This document shows, one piece after another, positions 6,726 through 16,519 of a stretch of DNA of 47,243 nt. The translations under genes and the position numbers were made by a program. Source of the stretch: Alistipes sp. (lineage in GTDB: Bacteria > Bacteroidota > Bacteroidia > Bacteroidales > Rikenellaceae). The stretch's first letter is position 1, and every line of letters starts with the position of its first letter. The notes under the pieces are model-generated. The model made no database searches. It had not been told where the DNA came from and saw nothing but the letters and a program-made list of their open reading frames with translations. The DNA lies in contig JAGCLL010000138.1 of NCBI GenBank assembly GCA_017647025.1, positions 1 through 47,243 on the forward strand, read 5' to 3'.

Positions 6726-8429
6726 TTAATTCTGTTTTTCGAGTGTTATAATTCGGTCGCAGTAGCCGAGTGAACTATCACGGTGTGCCACCACAACGAT
6801 TGTAAGATCCTTATTCGAGGATGACAGGCGCTCGATTGCACCATTTATCATCTGCTCGGTATTGTTATCGAGCGAAGATGTCGCCTCGTCAAAGAATAGT
6901 ATATCAGCCTTTTTGTAGAGCGCTCGTGCAATGCCTATACGCTGTCGCTCTCCGCCCGAAATGAGTGCGCCACACTCGCCAATGCGGGTATATATTCCCT
7001 TCGGCAGTGATGCAACAAACTCCGAAAGCGAAGCCGCTTCAATACACCTTTCGATATGCGCCATATCGACATCCTGCTCCTCGCAACCGAGCGCAATGTT
7101 CGATAGTATGGTGCTATCCGAAAGAAATGTACTCTGCGACACATAGCCTATACTATTTTGCCACCTGCGACGAAGTCTGTTGTCGAGTTGCTGACCATCG
7201 ATATAGACTCCGCCCTCGGTAGGCTTATAGAGTCCAAGTAGTATATTCAACAGCGTCGTTTTACCCGCTCCCGACTCGCCATTTATGCCAACCTTCTCAC
7301 CCTTACGGATATTGAGTGAGAGGTTGTGGAGCGTATCGTGCTCGTCACCATCGAAACTAAACGAAAGGTTGCGCAACTCAATAGACTCTTCGAACGGAAG
7401 TCGCTCCTCGCTCTGCTCGGCAACCCCCTCTGCCACAGCATACGCCTCTTGCAAGGTCTTTACGGTGTAGCGATTATATCGCAAGGCGCTCCACGCACTC
7501 ATAATGTTTCGAGCCGAGGGCAACAACCTTAAACCCGCAATGGCAAAGATACCGAACAGTATCTTCATATCGCCCGACTCCAAAAGAGTGCCAAGTACAA
7601 GCAACAGCACCATACCCACAACCAAACCTATCTCGGTGAAATTTTGTGGCAACATCGAAATTGTGGCGCTCTTGCGACCAACCTCAACAATCGTATCCAG
7701 TTCACGGTCGAAGCGTGAGAGTTGATGCGGGAAGGCGTTATTTATCTCTATATCAGCGTAGCCTCGGAAGGTTTCGATAACATCTCTATACTTACGGCGT
7801 TGCGCCTCATTCTCCTTGTCGCCATAGCGGTCAAGGCGGTAGCGCATAAGCACATAATATAGTAACGCCGCAGGTACAAATACCAAGAGCGCCAACATCG
7901 CCCCCATAGGCGAATATATCGCCACCGACACAAAGAGCATCACGAGCAATATCACCTCGCTGGCAAGGGTTGCCATAGGTCGCAACACCCCAGTTACAAA
8001 GGTGTAGCACACGACATTTATATTACGAGAGAGTACCGCCGAATTTTTGGACTTAACAAACTGCAAGCCCTGCGAGAAATAGTTAGTAAATAGCCGTCGT
8101 GAAAGTTGACGATAGAGGGTGTAGATATAATCTCGCTCCACACGATATAGCGCTATATTTACAAGATTTTTGACCACGATAAAGAGTAGTACCGCAACGG
8201 CAACAACAATAACAAAGTTATTGTAACTCTCCATTCCACACGCATTATAGAGGTGGCTCAAAAACTTGTTTGATGCTATATTATTGGAGTCGAGAATAAG
8301 GTAAAGCAGTGGCAACAGCGCCGCAATACCCACAAAATTGAGCAGGGCTTTCACAAAAATTGTGAGCGACACCCACGCCCCCCTTGCACGAAGTCTCTTC
8401 GGTATTATGCTATAAAATCCAATTTCCAT
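6726..8429 (-). CDS. ABC exporter, fused membrane and ATP-binding domains
   Basis: The 567-residue half-transporter has about six transmembrane segments in the first 310 residues and a C-terminal nucleotide-binding domain. The latter shows Walker A GESGAGKTTLL (about 383), signature LISGGERQRIGIARAL (about 490), Walker B ILFFDEATSSLD and the H-loop VVAHRD. It would work as a homodimer exporting a lipid, peptide or other solute across the inner membrane. There is no peptidase C39 domain. It heads the four-gene minus-strand group. The -7 box TATATTTG ends only 4 nt before the ATG, so the mRNA may be nearly leaderless. Confidence 0.85.
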   Translation of the reverse strand: MEIGFYSIIPKRLRARGAWVSLTIFVKALLNFVGIAALLPLLYLILDSNNIASNKFLSHLYNACGMESYNNFVIVVAVAVLLFIVVKNLVNIALYRVERDYIYTLYRQLSRRLFTNYFSQGLQFVKSKNSAVLSRNINVVCYTFVTGVLRPMATLASEVILLVMLFVSVAIYSPMGAMLALLVFVPAALLYYVLMRYRLDRYGDKENEAQRRKYRDVIETFRGYADIEINNAFPHQLSRFDRELDTIVEVGRKSATISMLPQNFTEIGLVVGMVLLLVLGTLLESGDMKILFGIFAIAGLRLLPSARNIMSAWSALRYNRYTVKTLQEAYAVAEGVAEQSEERLPFEESIELRNLSFSFDGDEHDTLHNLSLNIRKGEKVGINGESGAGKTTLLNILLGLYKPTEGGVYIDGQQLDNRLRRRWQNSIGYVSQSTFLSDSTILSNIALGCEEQDVDMAHIERCIEAASLSEFVASLPKGIYTRIGECGALISGGERQRIGIARALYKKADILFFDEATSSLDNNTEQMINGAIERLSSSNKDLTIVVVAHRDSSLGYCDRIITLEKQN

Positions 8430-8433
8430 TCTA

Positions 8434-8464
8434 CAAATATAGCACTAAAAATGCAAAAATCAAT
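8434..8464 (-). promoter_or_regulatory. Promoter of the ABC exporter/HPr-kinase-like/peptidase operon
   Basis: The minus strand reads ATTG (8461-8464), 19 nt, TATATTTG (8434-8441). The -7 box is 4 nt from the start codon at 8429. The promoter fills the 40-bp gap after the AddA-like gene. Confidence 0.65.
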
Positions 8465-8469
8465 ATCTA

Positions 8470-11400
8470 CTACTCTATTTCGACAATGTTTCCATTGGTA
8501 ATATACCAGATATAGCCCTTAACCGAGGTGTACCCCATCTCTCGCAACTCCTTGACATATGCGGCAATTTGTCGGGCATAGGCGCTGTTCTCATCTCCAA
8601 ACTTATAGTCCACCACAACCGCACTTTTACCATTTATCATAACACGGTCAGGGCGTTTAGAGTTACCATTCGGGCGAATGATATTACGCTCACGATACAG
8701 TTGTTCCCAATTACCGCTAAACCACTCTCCCGCTATGGTATTATCGAGCGTATCGGTTATTTGCGCCTTCAATGTCGCAACCTCATCTCTATCCAACTCT
8801 CCATTCACAACCATATCTTCGAGTTTTGCGAATATATCCTCACGAGTAGTCGCACCCTCGAAGGCTTTATGCAGGCGAATACCCACACTACGAGGAGAGA
8901 GTTCCGCCTCCTCGTCGGCAAAATAGCGCGAAACAGATGTTCGCAATTTTACCGAGACAGGAGATGCGTTGTAACTCTTTATTATGGAACTATTCACACA
9001 TATATCTTCGCCACGCTTCTCTGGCTCTGGATTGTCGAAAGTACCCACCTCATATTGACGAGAATAGTTGCTTTGTTGCATTTTCTCGGCGTAAATATCG
9101 AGCAATAGAGTGCCTATTGTAGCACCTCTACGCTTGTTTGGCAAGAAGATGTGTAGTTGCTCTTTGGCTCGTGTGGTTGCCACATAGAGCATATTCAGTG
9201 CATCTACATAGGTGTATATCATCTCACGGAAGTAACCCTCTGCAAAGAGTGAATCGCCCACCGAGCGATTGAACGACACGGGGAAGGTGTCAATTCCCGA
9301 CAAATCTTTGTGGGGAGCAGGTTTGCTCCATACGATATTTGACACATATCCACTCGAATCGAGAGGCTCCAACGACCACGAGCAGTTAGGTATTATCACC
9401 ACCTTATTTTCGAGTCCTTTTGCCTTGTGAATAGTGAGAATTTCGATTGCTCGATCACTTCGCTCAACCCTCACCGAGAGACTTTCACCCTTCTCGCTCC
9501 ACCACTTGTCGAAGAGCGCAATATCGGCAACCTTGCCTGCCGAGAAGCGGACAATCTGCTCGTGCAAAGCCAACACATAGGCAGTTTGTCCCTCCAAATC
9601 TTCGGCATAACGAATTGTGATATTATCGAACGCCTCCTCCGGCGACATCGTACGAATTGAGTCGAGGAACGACATCTCATCATCGTTGAGTTTTGTTCCG
9701 AATGCGTTATTGTTGTGCAAGTGGTTGTACTGCACGAGCGAGGTAGTGTCGTTACGATTTATGGAGAGTCGCATCACCGCAATAATCAACTTTACCGCAG
9801 GTGAGGCTGTGAGTCTTAAAGCCTCTTCGGTGGTTATCTCAAAGCGAAACTCCTCCGGAAAACTATCACGATAGTGGAGCAACTCCTCGGCTATCTCCAT
9901 ACCCTCGCTATTCTTACGGACAAGTATTGTAATATCACGAGGGAGGAAGCCTCGCTCCAACACCTCCCGAATACGCTCGACATATAGTGGCATTCCACTC
10001 TTGCCCACCAACTCCGTCTCGGCATTCTCCAATGGCGCAGTGATAGAGATGTAACCTCCATTTGTGTGCTTGCGGCGTGCAGTCTGATCGTGGTTTGCGT
10101 ATGAGTTTTTAAGCGTGTCTACCAACTCGGCATAGCATTCTGCCGAAATACGACCATCGCTCTTCGCCTCACCAAGGCGATTATTAAGGCTTTCGTTCTC
10201 GCTCTCAACAATCTTCTCGTAGAGCGAATTGTTGAACTCTACAACATTTGGCAGGCTTCGCCAATTATTCTTCAACGGGTCGCTATAACAATCGCCCAAA
10301 TCGCTCACCGCCTGCTTGCCGAGTATGCGCCAGTCGCCTCCACGCCAACGATAAATCGACTGCTTGACATCGCCAACAATCAACACCGAAGTATCCGAAC
10401 TCTGTGCCATAGCATTGCGCAGAAGGGGCAAAAAGTTATTCCACTCTTTGACCGAAGTGTCCTGGAACTCGTCAATCATAAACTTATCAAAGTAGTTGCC
10501 TACCTTCTCGTAGATGAACGGCACCTCCGACTCCGAGATAAAGCCCGCAATGGCGTGTTTTGTTTCGGAGAGAAGCATCGAATTCTCATCACGGCATATC
10601 TTGTCCACCCTCTCCTGCAAATCACGCAAGAGTGCAAATGCACGATAGTTGCGAGAGAGTATTCGATGGGTATTTTCGAGCGTTCTCAAATCGATATGCA
10701 TCTGATAGACCTTCACAAATATCGATTGTAACTCGTCGGCAAGTGCAAGCAAATCGGGCGTAGCCTTGCCCTTATTAAACCACTCCTCGGTACTATCTGT
10801 AAGGTGCTTAATCTGTGCGTCGGTTATCTTGTCGAGAGTACCAGTAGCAACCTTCTCGAATATCTTTGTGAATTTCAGTTTGAAGTTGTCGTGCGAATAG
10901 CCTCGCTGCTCTATCGCAGAGAGAGCCTTTTCGCCCAGCAGACATAACTCCTGTTGTTTCGCCTTGACTACTGCGGTAAACGATTTTATACTCTTTCTCA
11001 GGCTCTCCTTGTCGCTACTCTTGGCAATAATATCCTTGGTTGACTCCTTGAATAACTCGCCAGTAAGCGAAGTGATTGCTGCTCGAATATCCCACCTTTC
11101 GCCATCGCTAATACGATCCGCAGTCAACTCTTCCAGCCACTTACGCAACTCCTTATTTTTGGTAATATCTTCGATTAAGATCTCGACACTCTTTGTTAAG
11201 ACTGGCGCAGTATCCAATTCCGTCGAGAAGTTGATGTCAATACCCAACTCTCGTACAAAGGCACGCAAGATGCGCTGAAAGAATGTGTCGTTGGTCAACA
11301 CCGTAAAGTGCGAATAGTCGTGTAGGATAAGCGAACGAACTATCTGCGCTCGCTTGCGCAGAGTCGATTCATCGAGTTTCGTCTCCGCCACGAGGTCAGC

Positions 11401-11661
11401 AAGGTGGTCGCTCTTCTGCCCCGAAGCGAGAAGGTGTATCTCCTTCAAGATACGAGATTTCATCTCCTCGGTAGCCTTATTCGTAAAAGTAACCGCCAAG
11501 ATGCGCTTATAGAAGGTGCGGTCAAAGTATGGTTGTCCAGCCTCATCGTAACGATCACGCAATACATCGTAGATATACTCGTGAGCAATACGATAGGTTT
11601 TTCCAGAGCCTGCACTTGCTGGCACAACTACGGCGCTATGATTGGTTACTTGACTTCCCAT
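8470..11661 (-). CDS. AddA-like UvrD-family helicase/nuclease
   Basis: At 1063 residues this is a superfamily 1A helicase with a C-terminal nuclease domain. Walker A is PASAGSGKTYRI (near residue 14-25), motif II is in FMIDEFQDTSVKEWNNF, motif III/IV follow (VGDVKQSIYRWRGGD), and motifs V/VI are in ILTIHKAKGLENKVV and LYVATTRAKEQL. The C-terminal PD-(D/E)XK core shows VVVDYKFGDE. Such proteins pair with an AddB-type partner to resect DNA double-strand ends for RecA. The likely partner is at 12521-15430, divergently transcribed with one small gene between. The start ATG at 11661 is close to the Walker motif, as expected. Confidence 0.82.
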   Translation of the reverse strand: MGSQVTNHSAVVVPASAGSGKTYRIAHEYIYDVLRDRYDEAGQPYFDRTFYKRILAVTFTNKATEEMKSRILKEIHLLASGQKSDHLADLVAETKLDESTLRKRAQIVRSLILHDYSHFTVLTNDTFFQRILRAFVRELGIDINFSTELDTAPVLTKSVEILIEDITKNKELRKWLEELTADRISDGERWDIRAAITSLTGELFKESTKDIIAKSSDKESLRKSIKSFTAVVKAKQQELCLLGEKALSAIEQRGYSHDNFKLKFTKIFEKVATGTLDKITDAQIKHLTDSTEEWFNKGKATPDLLALADELQSIFVKVYQMHIDLRTLENTHRILSRNYRAFALLRDLQERVDKICRDENSMLLSETKHAIAGFISESEVPFIYEKVGNYFDKFMIDEFQDTSVKEWNNFLPLLRNAMAQSSDTSVLIVGDVKQSIYRWRGGDWRILGKQAVSDLGDCYSDPLKNNWRSLPNVVEFNNSLYEKIVESENESLNNRLGEAKSDGRISAECYAELVDTLKNSYANHDQTARRKHTNGGYISITAPLENAETELVGKSGMPLYVERIREVLERGFLPRDITILVRKNSEGMEIAEELLHYRDSFPEEFRFEITTEEALRLTASPAVKLIIAVMRLSINRNDTTSLVQYNHLHNNNAFGTKLNDDEMSFLDSIRTMSPEEAFDNITIRYAEDLEGQTAYVLALHEQIVRFSAGKVADIALFDKWWSEKGESLSVRVERSDRAIEILTIHKAKGLENKVVIIPNCSWSLEPLDSSGYVSNIVWSKPAPHKDLSGIDTFPVSFNRSVGDSLFAEGYFREMIYTYVDALNMLYVATTRAKEQLHIFLPNKRRGATIGTLLLDIYAEKMQQSNYSRQYEVGTFDNPEPEKRGEDICVNSSIIKSYNASPVSVKLRTSVSRYFADEEAELSPRSVGIRLHKAFEGATTREDIFAKLEDMVVNGELDRDEVATLKAQITDTLDNTIAGEWFSGNWEQLYRERNIIRPNGNSKRPDRVMINGKSAVVVDYKFGDENSAYARQIAAYVKELREMGYTSVKGYIWYITNGNIVEIE

Positions 11662-11704
11662 TCGTTCTAAATTTGGGTAAAGTTACGAATTAAAGATGAA
11701 AAAA

Positions 11705-11735
11705 TTGGTTATTCTCAAAAAAAGTTGTACCTTGC
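11705..11735 (+). promoter_or_regulatory. Probable promoter of the DUF2807-like/AddB-like pair
   Basis: TTGG (11705-11708), 19 nt, TACCTTGC (11728-11735), a near match to TTTG-N19-TAnnTTTG, 19 nt before the ATG chosen at 11755. Confidence 0.45.
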
Positions 11736-11754
11736 ATACCAAATTATGTGTGAT

Positions 11755-12498
11755 ATGAAGCGAATAGCATCTATTTTTCTCTTTGCGATGGCTGTGTGTA
11801 GCGTATCTGCACAAAGCCTTATAGGAAACTCTTCTACACCAGTTATCGAGGTGGAGCAAGCTACATATTTGCCAAAGACAGATTGGCTCACGACCTTCGA
11901 CAAGGTAAAGATTGACGGTCAGATGAATGTTGTTTTCAAGGAGGTTAAAAGCGCCGAGGAGGTGCGCATAACATACGACACAAAGGGCGATATAACCACT
12001 AAATTCAAATTCGAGATAGACAAAAATAGTCGACTCGTAGTGAGCGAAAAGTTGGATTCGAAGCGCACTACGATTACCGATGTTACTATCTACTATTACA
12101 TCTTGAAAGATGTAAAGATTGCCCACGCAAAGGCAAAGTTCGAGAACAAAATCGAGAGTGCGCTGTTTGACCTAACAATGTCGGGAGGGGCACTTGTGGA
12201 TATGGAGGTCAACACGCTCGATATTGCAGTTGAATGCACCGGCATTAGTAGCCTTACCCTGAAAGGTCAGACAAAATATCTCACAATGAATGTTTCAACC
12301 GCAAAGGTGGATTGTAGCAACCTTTCGACCGTTTCGACAACTGTGGAGGCTTCGCACTCTGCCGAGGTTCGCATCGTAGTGTCGGAGCGCTTGGAGGCGA
12401 CCACCTCCACAAGCGCCAAGTTGCTCTATAAGGGACGACCTATCATTTTGCGCAACCATATGGTCGCATTCGGTGGCGATATTATCGACATAAACTAA
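11755..12498 (+). CDS. Secreted DUF2807-like (GIN domain) protein
   Basis: The chosen ATG gives a 247-residue protein that opens with a clean signal peptide (MKRIASIFLFAMAVCSVSAQ); the frame is open 10 codons further upstream, but those residues would spoil the signal. The mature part begins with a strand-turn pattern (FDKVKIDGQMNVVFKE) and continues in short beta strands of parallel-helix type, resembling the putative auto-transporter adhesin head (GIN) domain proteins of Bacteroidota. It is probably periplasmic or surface exposed. It lies 22 bp before the AddB-like gene on the same strand. No catalytic residues are evident. Confidence 0.6.
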   Translation: MKRIASIFLFAMAVCSVSAQSLIGNSSTPVIEVEQATYLPKTDWLTTFDKVKIDGQMNVVFKEVKSAEEVRITYDTKGDITTKFKFEIDKNSRLVVSEKLDSKRTTITDVTIYYYILKDVKIAHAKAKFENKIESALFDLTMSGGALVDMEVNTLDIAVECTGISSLTLKGQTKYLTMNVSTAKVDCSNLSTVSTTVEASHSAEVRIVVSERLEATTSTSAKLLYKGRPIILRNHMVAFGGDIIDIN

Positions 12499-12520
12499 GC
12501 ATCTTTATTTTAGGGCAGAG

Positions 12521-15430
12521 ATGAAAACCTTTATCGAGGAGGTCGCACTCAAATTATACGAAAAGTATGGCGATGAAATCTCCTCGCTCACTTTGGTTAT
12601 GCCCTCCAAGCGTGCCCGACTATTCTTTGCCGAGGCGCTATCAAAGATTGCACAACGCCCAATTTGGGAGCCAGACTACACCTCTATCGATGATATAATG
12701 TGTGAATTATCGGCATTGGGCAAGGCTGACAAGTTGCGCATTATAGCCGAACTACACAAGGTCTACTCAAAGTATCACAAAGAGGATTTCGCCGAGTTTT
12801 ACCATTGGGGCGAGATGCTTGCCGCCGACTTCGATATGGTGGACAAGTATATGGTCGATGCTTCACAACTCTTCTCAAACATCAGCGACTTGAAGGAGTT
12901 AGAGTCGGATATGAGTTACCTCACAGCCGAACAGATTGCACTCATAAATAGATTTTGGCGCACACTCACTGGCGATAGCAGAGCCGTAATCGAGAGTTCA
13001 AATGCCAAGAGTCGCTTTCTTGCCGTTTGGCAATCATTGGGTAAAATCTACGATGAGTTGCGCTCCAATCTACGCAAACTAAACATCGGCTATACCGGAA
13101 TGATCTATCGTGAGGCGGTAGAACGACTCAAAGATGGTACATCTTCGTTGCAGGGCAACAAGAGGTATCTCTTCATAGGATTTAACGCCCTCTCCAAGTG
13201 TGAGAAGTCGCTTTTGCAGCACCTTCACAACAACGGTTTGGCGGAGTTCTACTGGGACTACGACAACTACTACATCGAGAATCGTTTCCAGGAGGCTGGA
13301 ATGTTTATCCGTGAGAACATCTCTCTCTTTGGTGAAGCGGAAGGAGTATCGCACAATAATCTCCGCAACATAAAGAGCATTAATGTAATGTCTACATCGT
13401 CAAATGTGGCGCAATGCCAATGCGTTGTAGATATTTTGGAGCGTATTGCAGCCGAGAATAATGGCATCCTCGACAAGGATACTGCGGTGGTACTTACAGA
13501 TGAAAATCTGTTGATGCCACTACTCTACGCCTTGCCCGAAAAGTTCAAAACAAAGAGCAACAAAGGGTATGACGAAGAGGTGCAAGCAGCCATAAATGTT
13601 ACGATGGGCTATCCGCTACGCAACACTCTGGCATACTCCTTTATAGAGCGTTTGTTGGAGTTGCAGAAGCACGCATCTCGGAATAAAGAGGGAGAAGCAA
13701 CATTCTACCACATCGATGTAGAGGGTTTGCTCTCGCACCCATATATAGCCAACATCTCCACTTCGCAGTATGGGGAGTTGCGCTCGGAGATTATCAAGCA
13801 TCGCCTATTCCAAGTACCGCAATCAATGGTGGCAACCACGCCTCTCTTGCAAAACATCTTCCGCAAAACGAAGGGGTGGCACGAGGAGGTGGAGTATCTC
13901 CTACAAGTTATAGATACAGTAGCCGAGAGCAGCGAGAAGGGCGAAGAGTGCGCCTTCTGCAATGAATTTCTTGCCATCACCTCGGACGCTTTGGTCAAAT
14001 TACAGAAAATTGCTCTCTCCTGCGATATAGAGATTTCGGAATCCATTTTCCGTTCGCTTGTGCGCCGCCACCTACAAGCGGAGCGCATACCATTCACGGG
14101 TGAGCCGTTGCAAGGCTTGCAGGTGATGGGTATTCTCGAAACCAGAAACCTCGACTTCAAGAATGTTATCTTGCTGTCGATGTCCGACAACAACTTTCCT
14201 GGCAGCAAAGCCTCCGACAAGTCGTTCCTTCCGTATGGTCTACGCTACGGTTTCGAAATACCGACAGCCGAACACCACGAAGGTGTCTATGCCTACTACT
14301 TCTATCGCCTTATAGAGCGTGCCGAGAACCTCTATATGTTGTACTCCTCGGCAGCCGACGACAAGAGTACAGGCGAGCCAAGTAGATATATTCGCCAATT
14401 GGAGTACGAAACATCGTTCCCTATCTCCTACTCGAATGTAGGCGTAGAGGTTACACTTGCCGAGAGCGACACTATTTCGATAGAGAAGAGCGACGAGGTG
14501 TTCGATAAATTGCTGCGATTTACACACGATAAGACCATCTCTCCAACGGCATTTTCGACCTATGTGAAGTGTCCGCTACGATTTTACTTTAATGCGGTGG
14601 AGCGATTGCGTCCCGATGACGAATTGGAGGAGTCGGTTGACAATATGACCTTCGGAAATATCTTTCACGAAGCGGCAGACCTGCTCTACAAGCAAATTCA
14701 AGGCGATGCTAAGCCAGATGTTCTCCTTACCGAGTTGCGCACGAGGGGAGAGGTCGAAAAATGTGTAGACAAAGCGATTGCAAAGGTCTATTTCCAGCAA
14801 GAGGATAAGCCTCTGCCAGAACTTGGTGGTGAGTTGCTTATCATTCGCAACATCGTACGAGAGTATCTCGGTGCAAACCTTCTAAACTACGATATTCAAA
14901 ACAGCGACTTCGTGGTAAACAAAACCGAGTGCGATGTGGATATGGTCGTTCCAATTGACACCAATGGTGAGCACTTCGATGTGCGCTTGGCAGGTAGAGC
15001 AGACCGAATAGACTCATTGAATGGCAACTTGATGCGTATAATAGACTACAAGACGGGCAAACCTCGACTAAATTACAGTGGCATTGAGGCTCTCTTTCAC
15101 GGCGAGCCTATCGCCACAAAACGAGAGTCCAACATCATAAACACACTACTCTATTCGATGATGCTTGCGCACCAGCGAGGATGCGATGTTCGACCTGAAC
15201 TCTACTATGTAGGCTCAATGGTGCGTAAGGATTACTCCCCTCTATTTGTTGAGAGTATAGATCGCAAATCTCGCACACTAAACGCCTACTCCGAAGTAGC
15301 GACAGAGTTTGAAGAGGAGGTAAAACGCACACTCTGCGAGATGTTTGACCGTTCCACCCCATTCACACAGTGCGAGGATAGTTCAGCCTGCAAGTATTGC
15401 GACTATCAGTCAATCTGCAATCGAAGATAG
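12521..15430 (+). CDS. AddB-like PD-(D/E)XK nuclease with Fe-S cysteines
   Basis: The 969-residue protein has a degenerate helicase-like N-terminal region (LVMPSKRARLFFAEAL, lacking a normal Walker A) and a C-terminal nuclease domain. The nuclease core shows IIDYKTGKPRL at about 842. One Cys in YVKCPLRFYF (about 685) and three in CKYCDYQSIC at the extreme C terminus match the Fe-S cluster of AddB-type nucleases. It is the expected partner of the AddA-like protein at 8470-11661, and together they would process double-strand breaks. Followed by a hairpin at 15452-15481. Confidence 0.8.
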   Translation: MKTFIEEVALKLYEKYGDEISSLTLVMPSKRARLFFAEALSKIAQRPIWEPDYTSIDDIMCELSALGKADKLRIIAELHKVYSKYHKEDFAEFYHWGEMLAADFDMVDKYMVDASQLFSNISDLKELESDMSYLTAEQIALINRFWRTLTGDSRAVIESSNAKSRFLAVWQSLGKIYDELRSNLRKLNIGYTGMIYREAVERLKDGTSSLQGNKRYLFIGFNALSKCEKSLLQHLHNNGLAEFYWDYDNYYIENRFQEAGMFIRENISLFGEAEGVSHNNLRNIKSINVMSTSSNVAQCQCVVDILERIAAENNGILDKDTAVVLTDENLLMPLLYALPEKFKTKSNKGYDEEVQAAINVTMGYPLRNTLAYSFIERLLELQKHASRNKEGEATFYHIDVEGLLSHPYIANISTSQYGELRSEIIKHRLFQVPQSMVATTPLLQNIFRKTKGWHEEVEYLLQVIDTVAESSEKGEECAFCNEFLAITSDALVKLQKIALSCDIEISESIFRSLVRRHLQAERIPFTGEPLQGLQVMGILETRNLDFKNVILLSMSDNNFPGSKASDKSFLPYGLRYGFEIPTAEHHEGVYAYYFYRLIERAENLYMLYSSAADDKSTGEPSRYIRQLEYETSFPISYSNVGVEVTLAESDTISIEKSDEVFDKLLRFTHDKTISPTAFSTYVKCPLRFYFNAVERLRPDDELEESVDNMTFGNIFHEAADLLYKQIQGDAKPDVLLTELRTRGEVEKCVDKAIAKVYFQQEDKPLPELGGELLIIRNIVREYLGANLLNYDIQNSDFVVNKTECDVDMVVPIDTNGEHFDVRLAGRADRIDSLNGNLMRIIDYKTGKPRLNYSGIEALFHGEPIATKRESNIINTLLYSMMLAHQRGCDVRPELYYVGSMVRKDYSPLFVESIDRKSRTLNAYSEVATEFEEEVKRTLCEMFDRSTPFTQCEDSSACKYCDYQSICNRR

Positions 15431-15451
15431 TATTTATACCATATATAAATA

Positions 15452-15481
15452 GAGAGGGTTGTCAGATTTGACAACCCTCTC
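15452..15481. terminator. Hairpin between the convergent AddB-like and galM genes
   Basis: A perfect 13-bp stem (GAGAGGGTTGTCA / TGACAACCCTCTC) with a GATT loop. The following T-tracts are weak on both strands, so termination is probable but not textbook. Confidence 0.6.
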
Positions 15482-15505
15482 CGCTTGTTATATTAACTGA
15501 GCACC

Positions 15506-16510
15506 CTACTTTGCACTAAACTTGTAGATACAGATGTGAGTATACTTCTCGCCCGGACGAAGAACGGTATTTGGAAATCCTTCGTGGTGAATTGCATCGG
15601 GCCACTTCTGCGTTTCGAGCGCAAGAGCGCAACGATGTCCAATCACCTGGTCGTACTTGCCGGCATAGGTGCCATTAAAGAAGTTTCCGCTATAAAATTG
15701 AATACCGCACTGGTCGGTCAACACCTCCATCTTTCTGCCCGACACAGGCTCATAGAGAGTCGCTACGCAGCGAACACCCTCGCCCTCCGGACACCAGTTA
15801 TGGTCGTAACCGCCACCATTACGCAACTGCTCATCTTCGGTCTCAATATCCTTGCCGATAGGCTTTGCAGTGCGGAAGTCAAACGGAGTACCCGCCACCT
15901 CTTGCAACTCGCCCGTAGGGATAAGTTTCGAGGTGATAGGCACAAACTTATCAGCCTTGATTTCGAGTTCGTGACCAAGAATACTCTTTGAAGCGTCGCC
16001 CGTAAGGTTAAAGAAGGTGTGATGTGTAAGGTTCACGAGCGTTGGTGCATCGGTTGTTGCCTCGTACTCCACCTTAAACTCATCATCAGCAGTAAGGCTA
16101 TACTTCATCCAAATATGGAGGTTTCCTGGCCAACCGTCATTGCCCTCCTTATCGAGCAATGAGAAGGTAATCGAGTGCTCATCGTGAGCCTCAACTGTCC
16201 AAACCTGATTGTCGATGCCAATAAAGCCTCCGTGAAGAGTATTGCCATTATCGTTTACCGAGATTTTATACTCTTTACCGTCGAGTGTGAAGGTCGCACC
16301 GCCAAGGCGATTTGCCAAACGACCTGCCGCAGCACCAAAGAAGCGCTCGCCCTTACACTCCAAGTAATCCTCCAATGTTGCGTAGCCCACAGCCACATCG
16401 CCCGCAACACCATTACGGTCGGGAGTGGTCAATGTGAGAACTCGTGCGCCAAAGTTAGTGACGGTCATCTCCAAATTACCGCCCTTGATTGTATAGATAA
16501 TTGGTTTCAT
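15506..16510 (-). CDS. galM: Aldose 1-epimerase (mutarotase)
   Basis: The 334-residue protein interconverts the anomers of aldoses such as glucose or galactose. It has the family motifs NGNTLHGGFIG, the catalytic His in LTHHTFFNL, GGGYDHNWCP, and a Glu in ALETQKWPDAIHH near the C terminus that fits the catalytic base. No signal peptide is seen, so it is cytoplasmic. It is the last gene of the operon activase, glycyl radical enzyme, sugar transporter, epimerase, with a 9-bp gap after the transporter. This supports a monosaccharide as the pathway's substrate. Confidence 0.92.
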   Translation of the reverse strand: MKPIIYTIKGGNLEMTVTNFGARVLTLTTPDRNGVAGDVAVGYATLEDYLECKGERFFGAAAGRLANRLGGATFTLDGKEYKISVNDNGNTLHGGFIGIDNQVWTVEAHDEHSITFSLLDKEGNDGWPGNLHIWMKYSLTADDEFKVEYEATTDAPTLVNLTHHTFFNLTGDASKSILGHELEIKADKFVPITSKLIPTGELQEVAGTPFDFRTAKPIGKDIETEDEQLRNGGGYDHNWCPEGEGVRCVATLYEPVSGRKMEVLTDQCGIQFYSGNFFNGTYAGKYDQVIGHRCALALETQKWPDAIHHEGFPNTVLRPGEKYTHICIYKFSAK

Positions 16511-16519
16511 AATGCCCTA

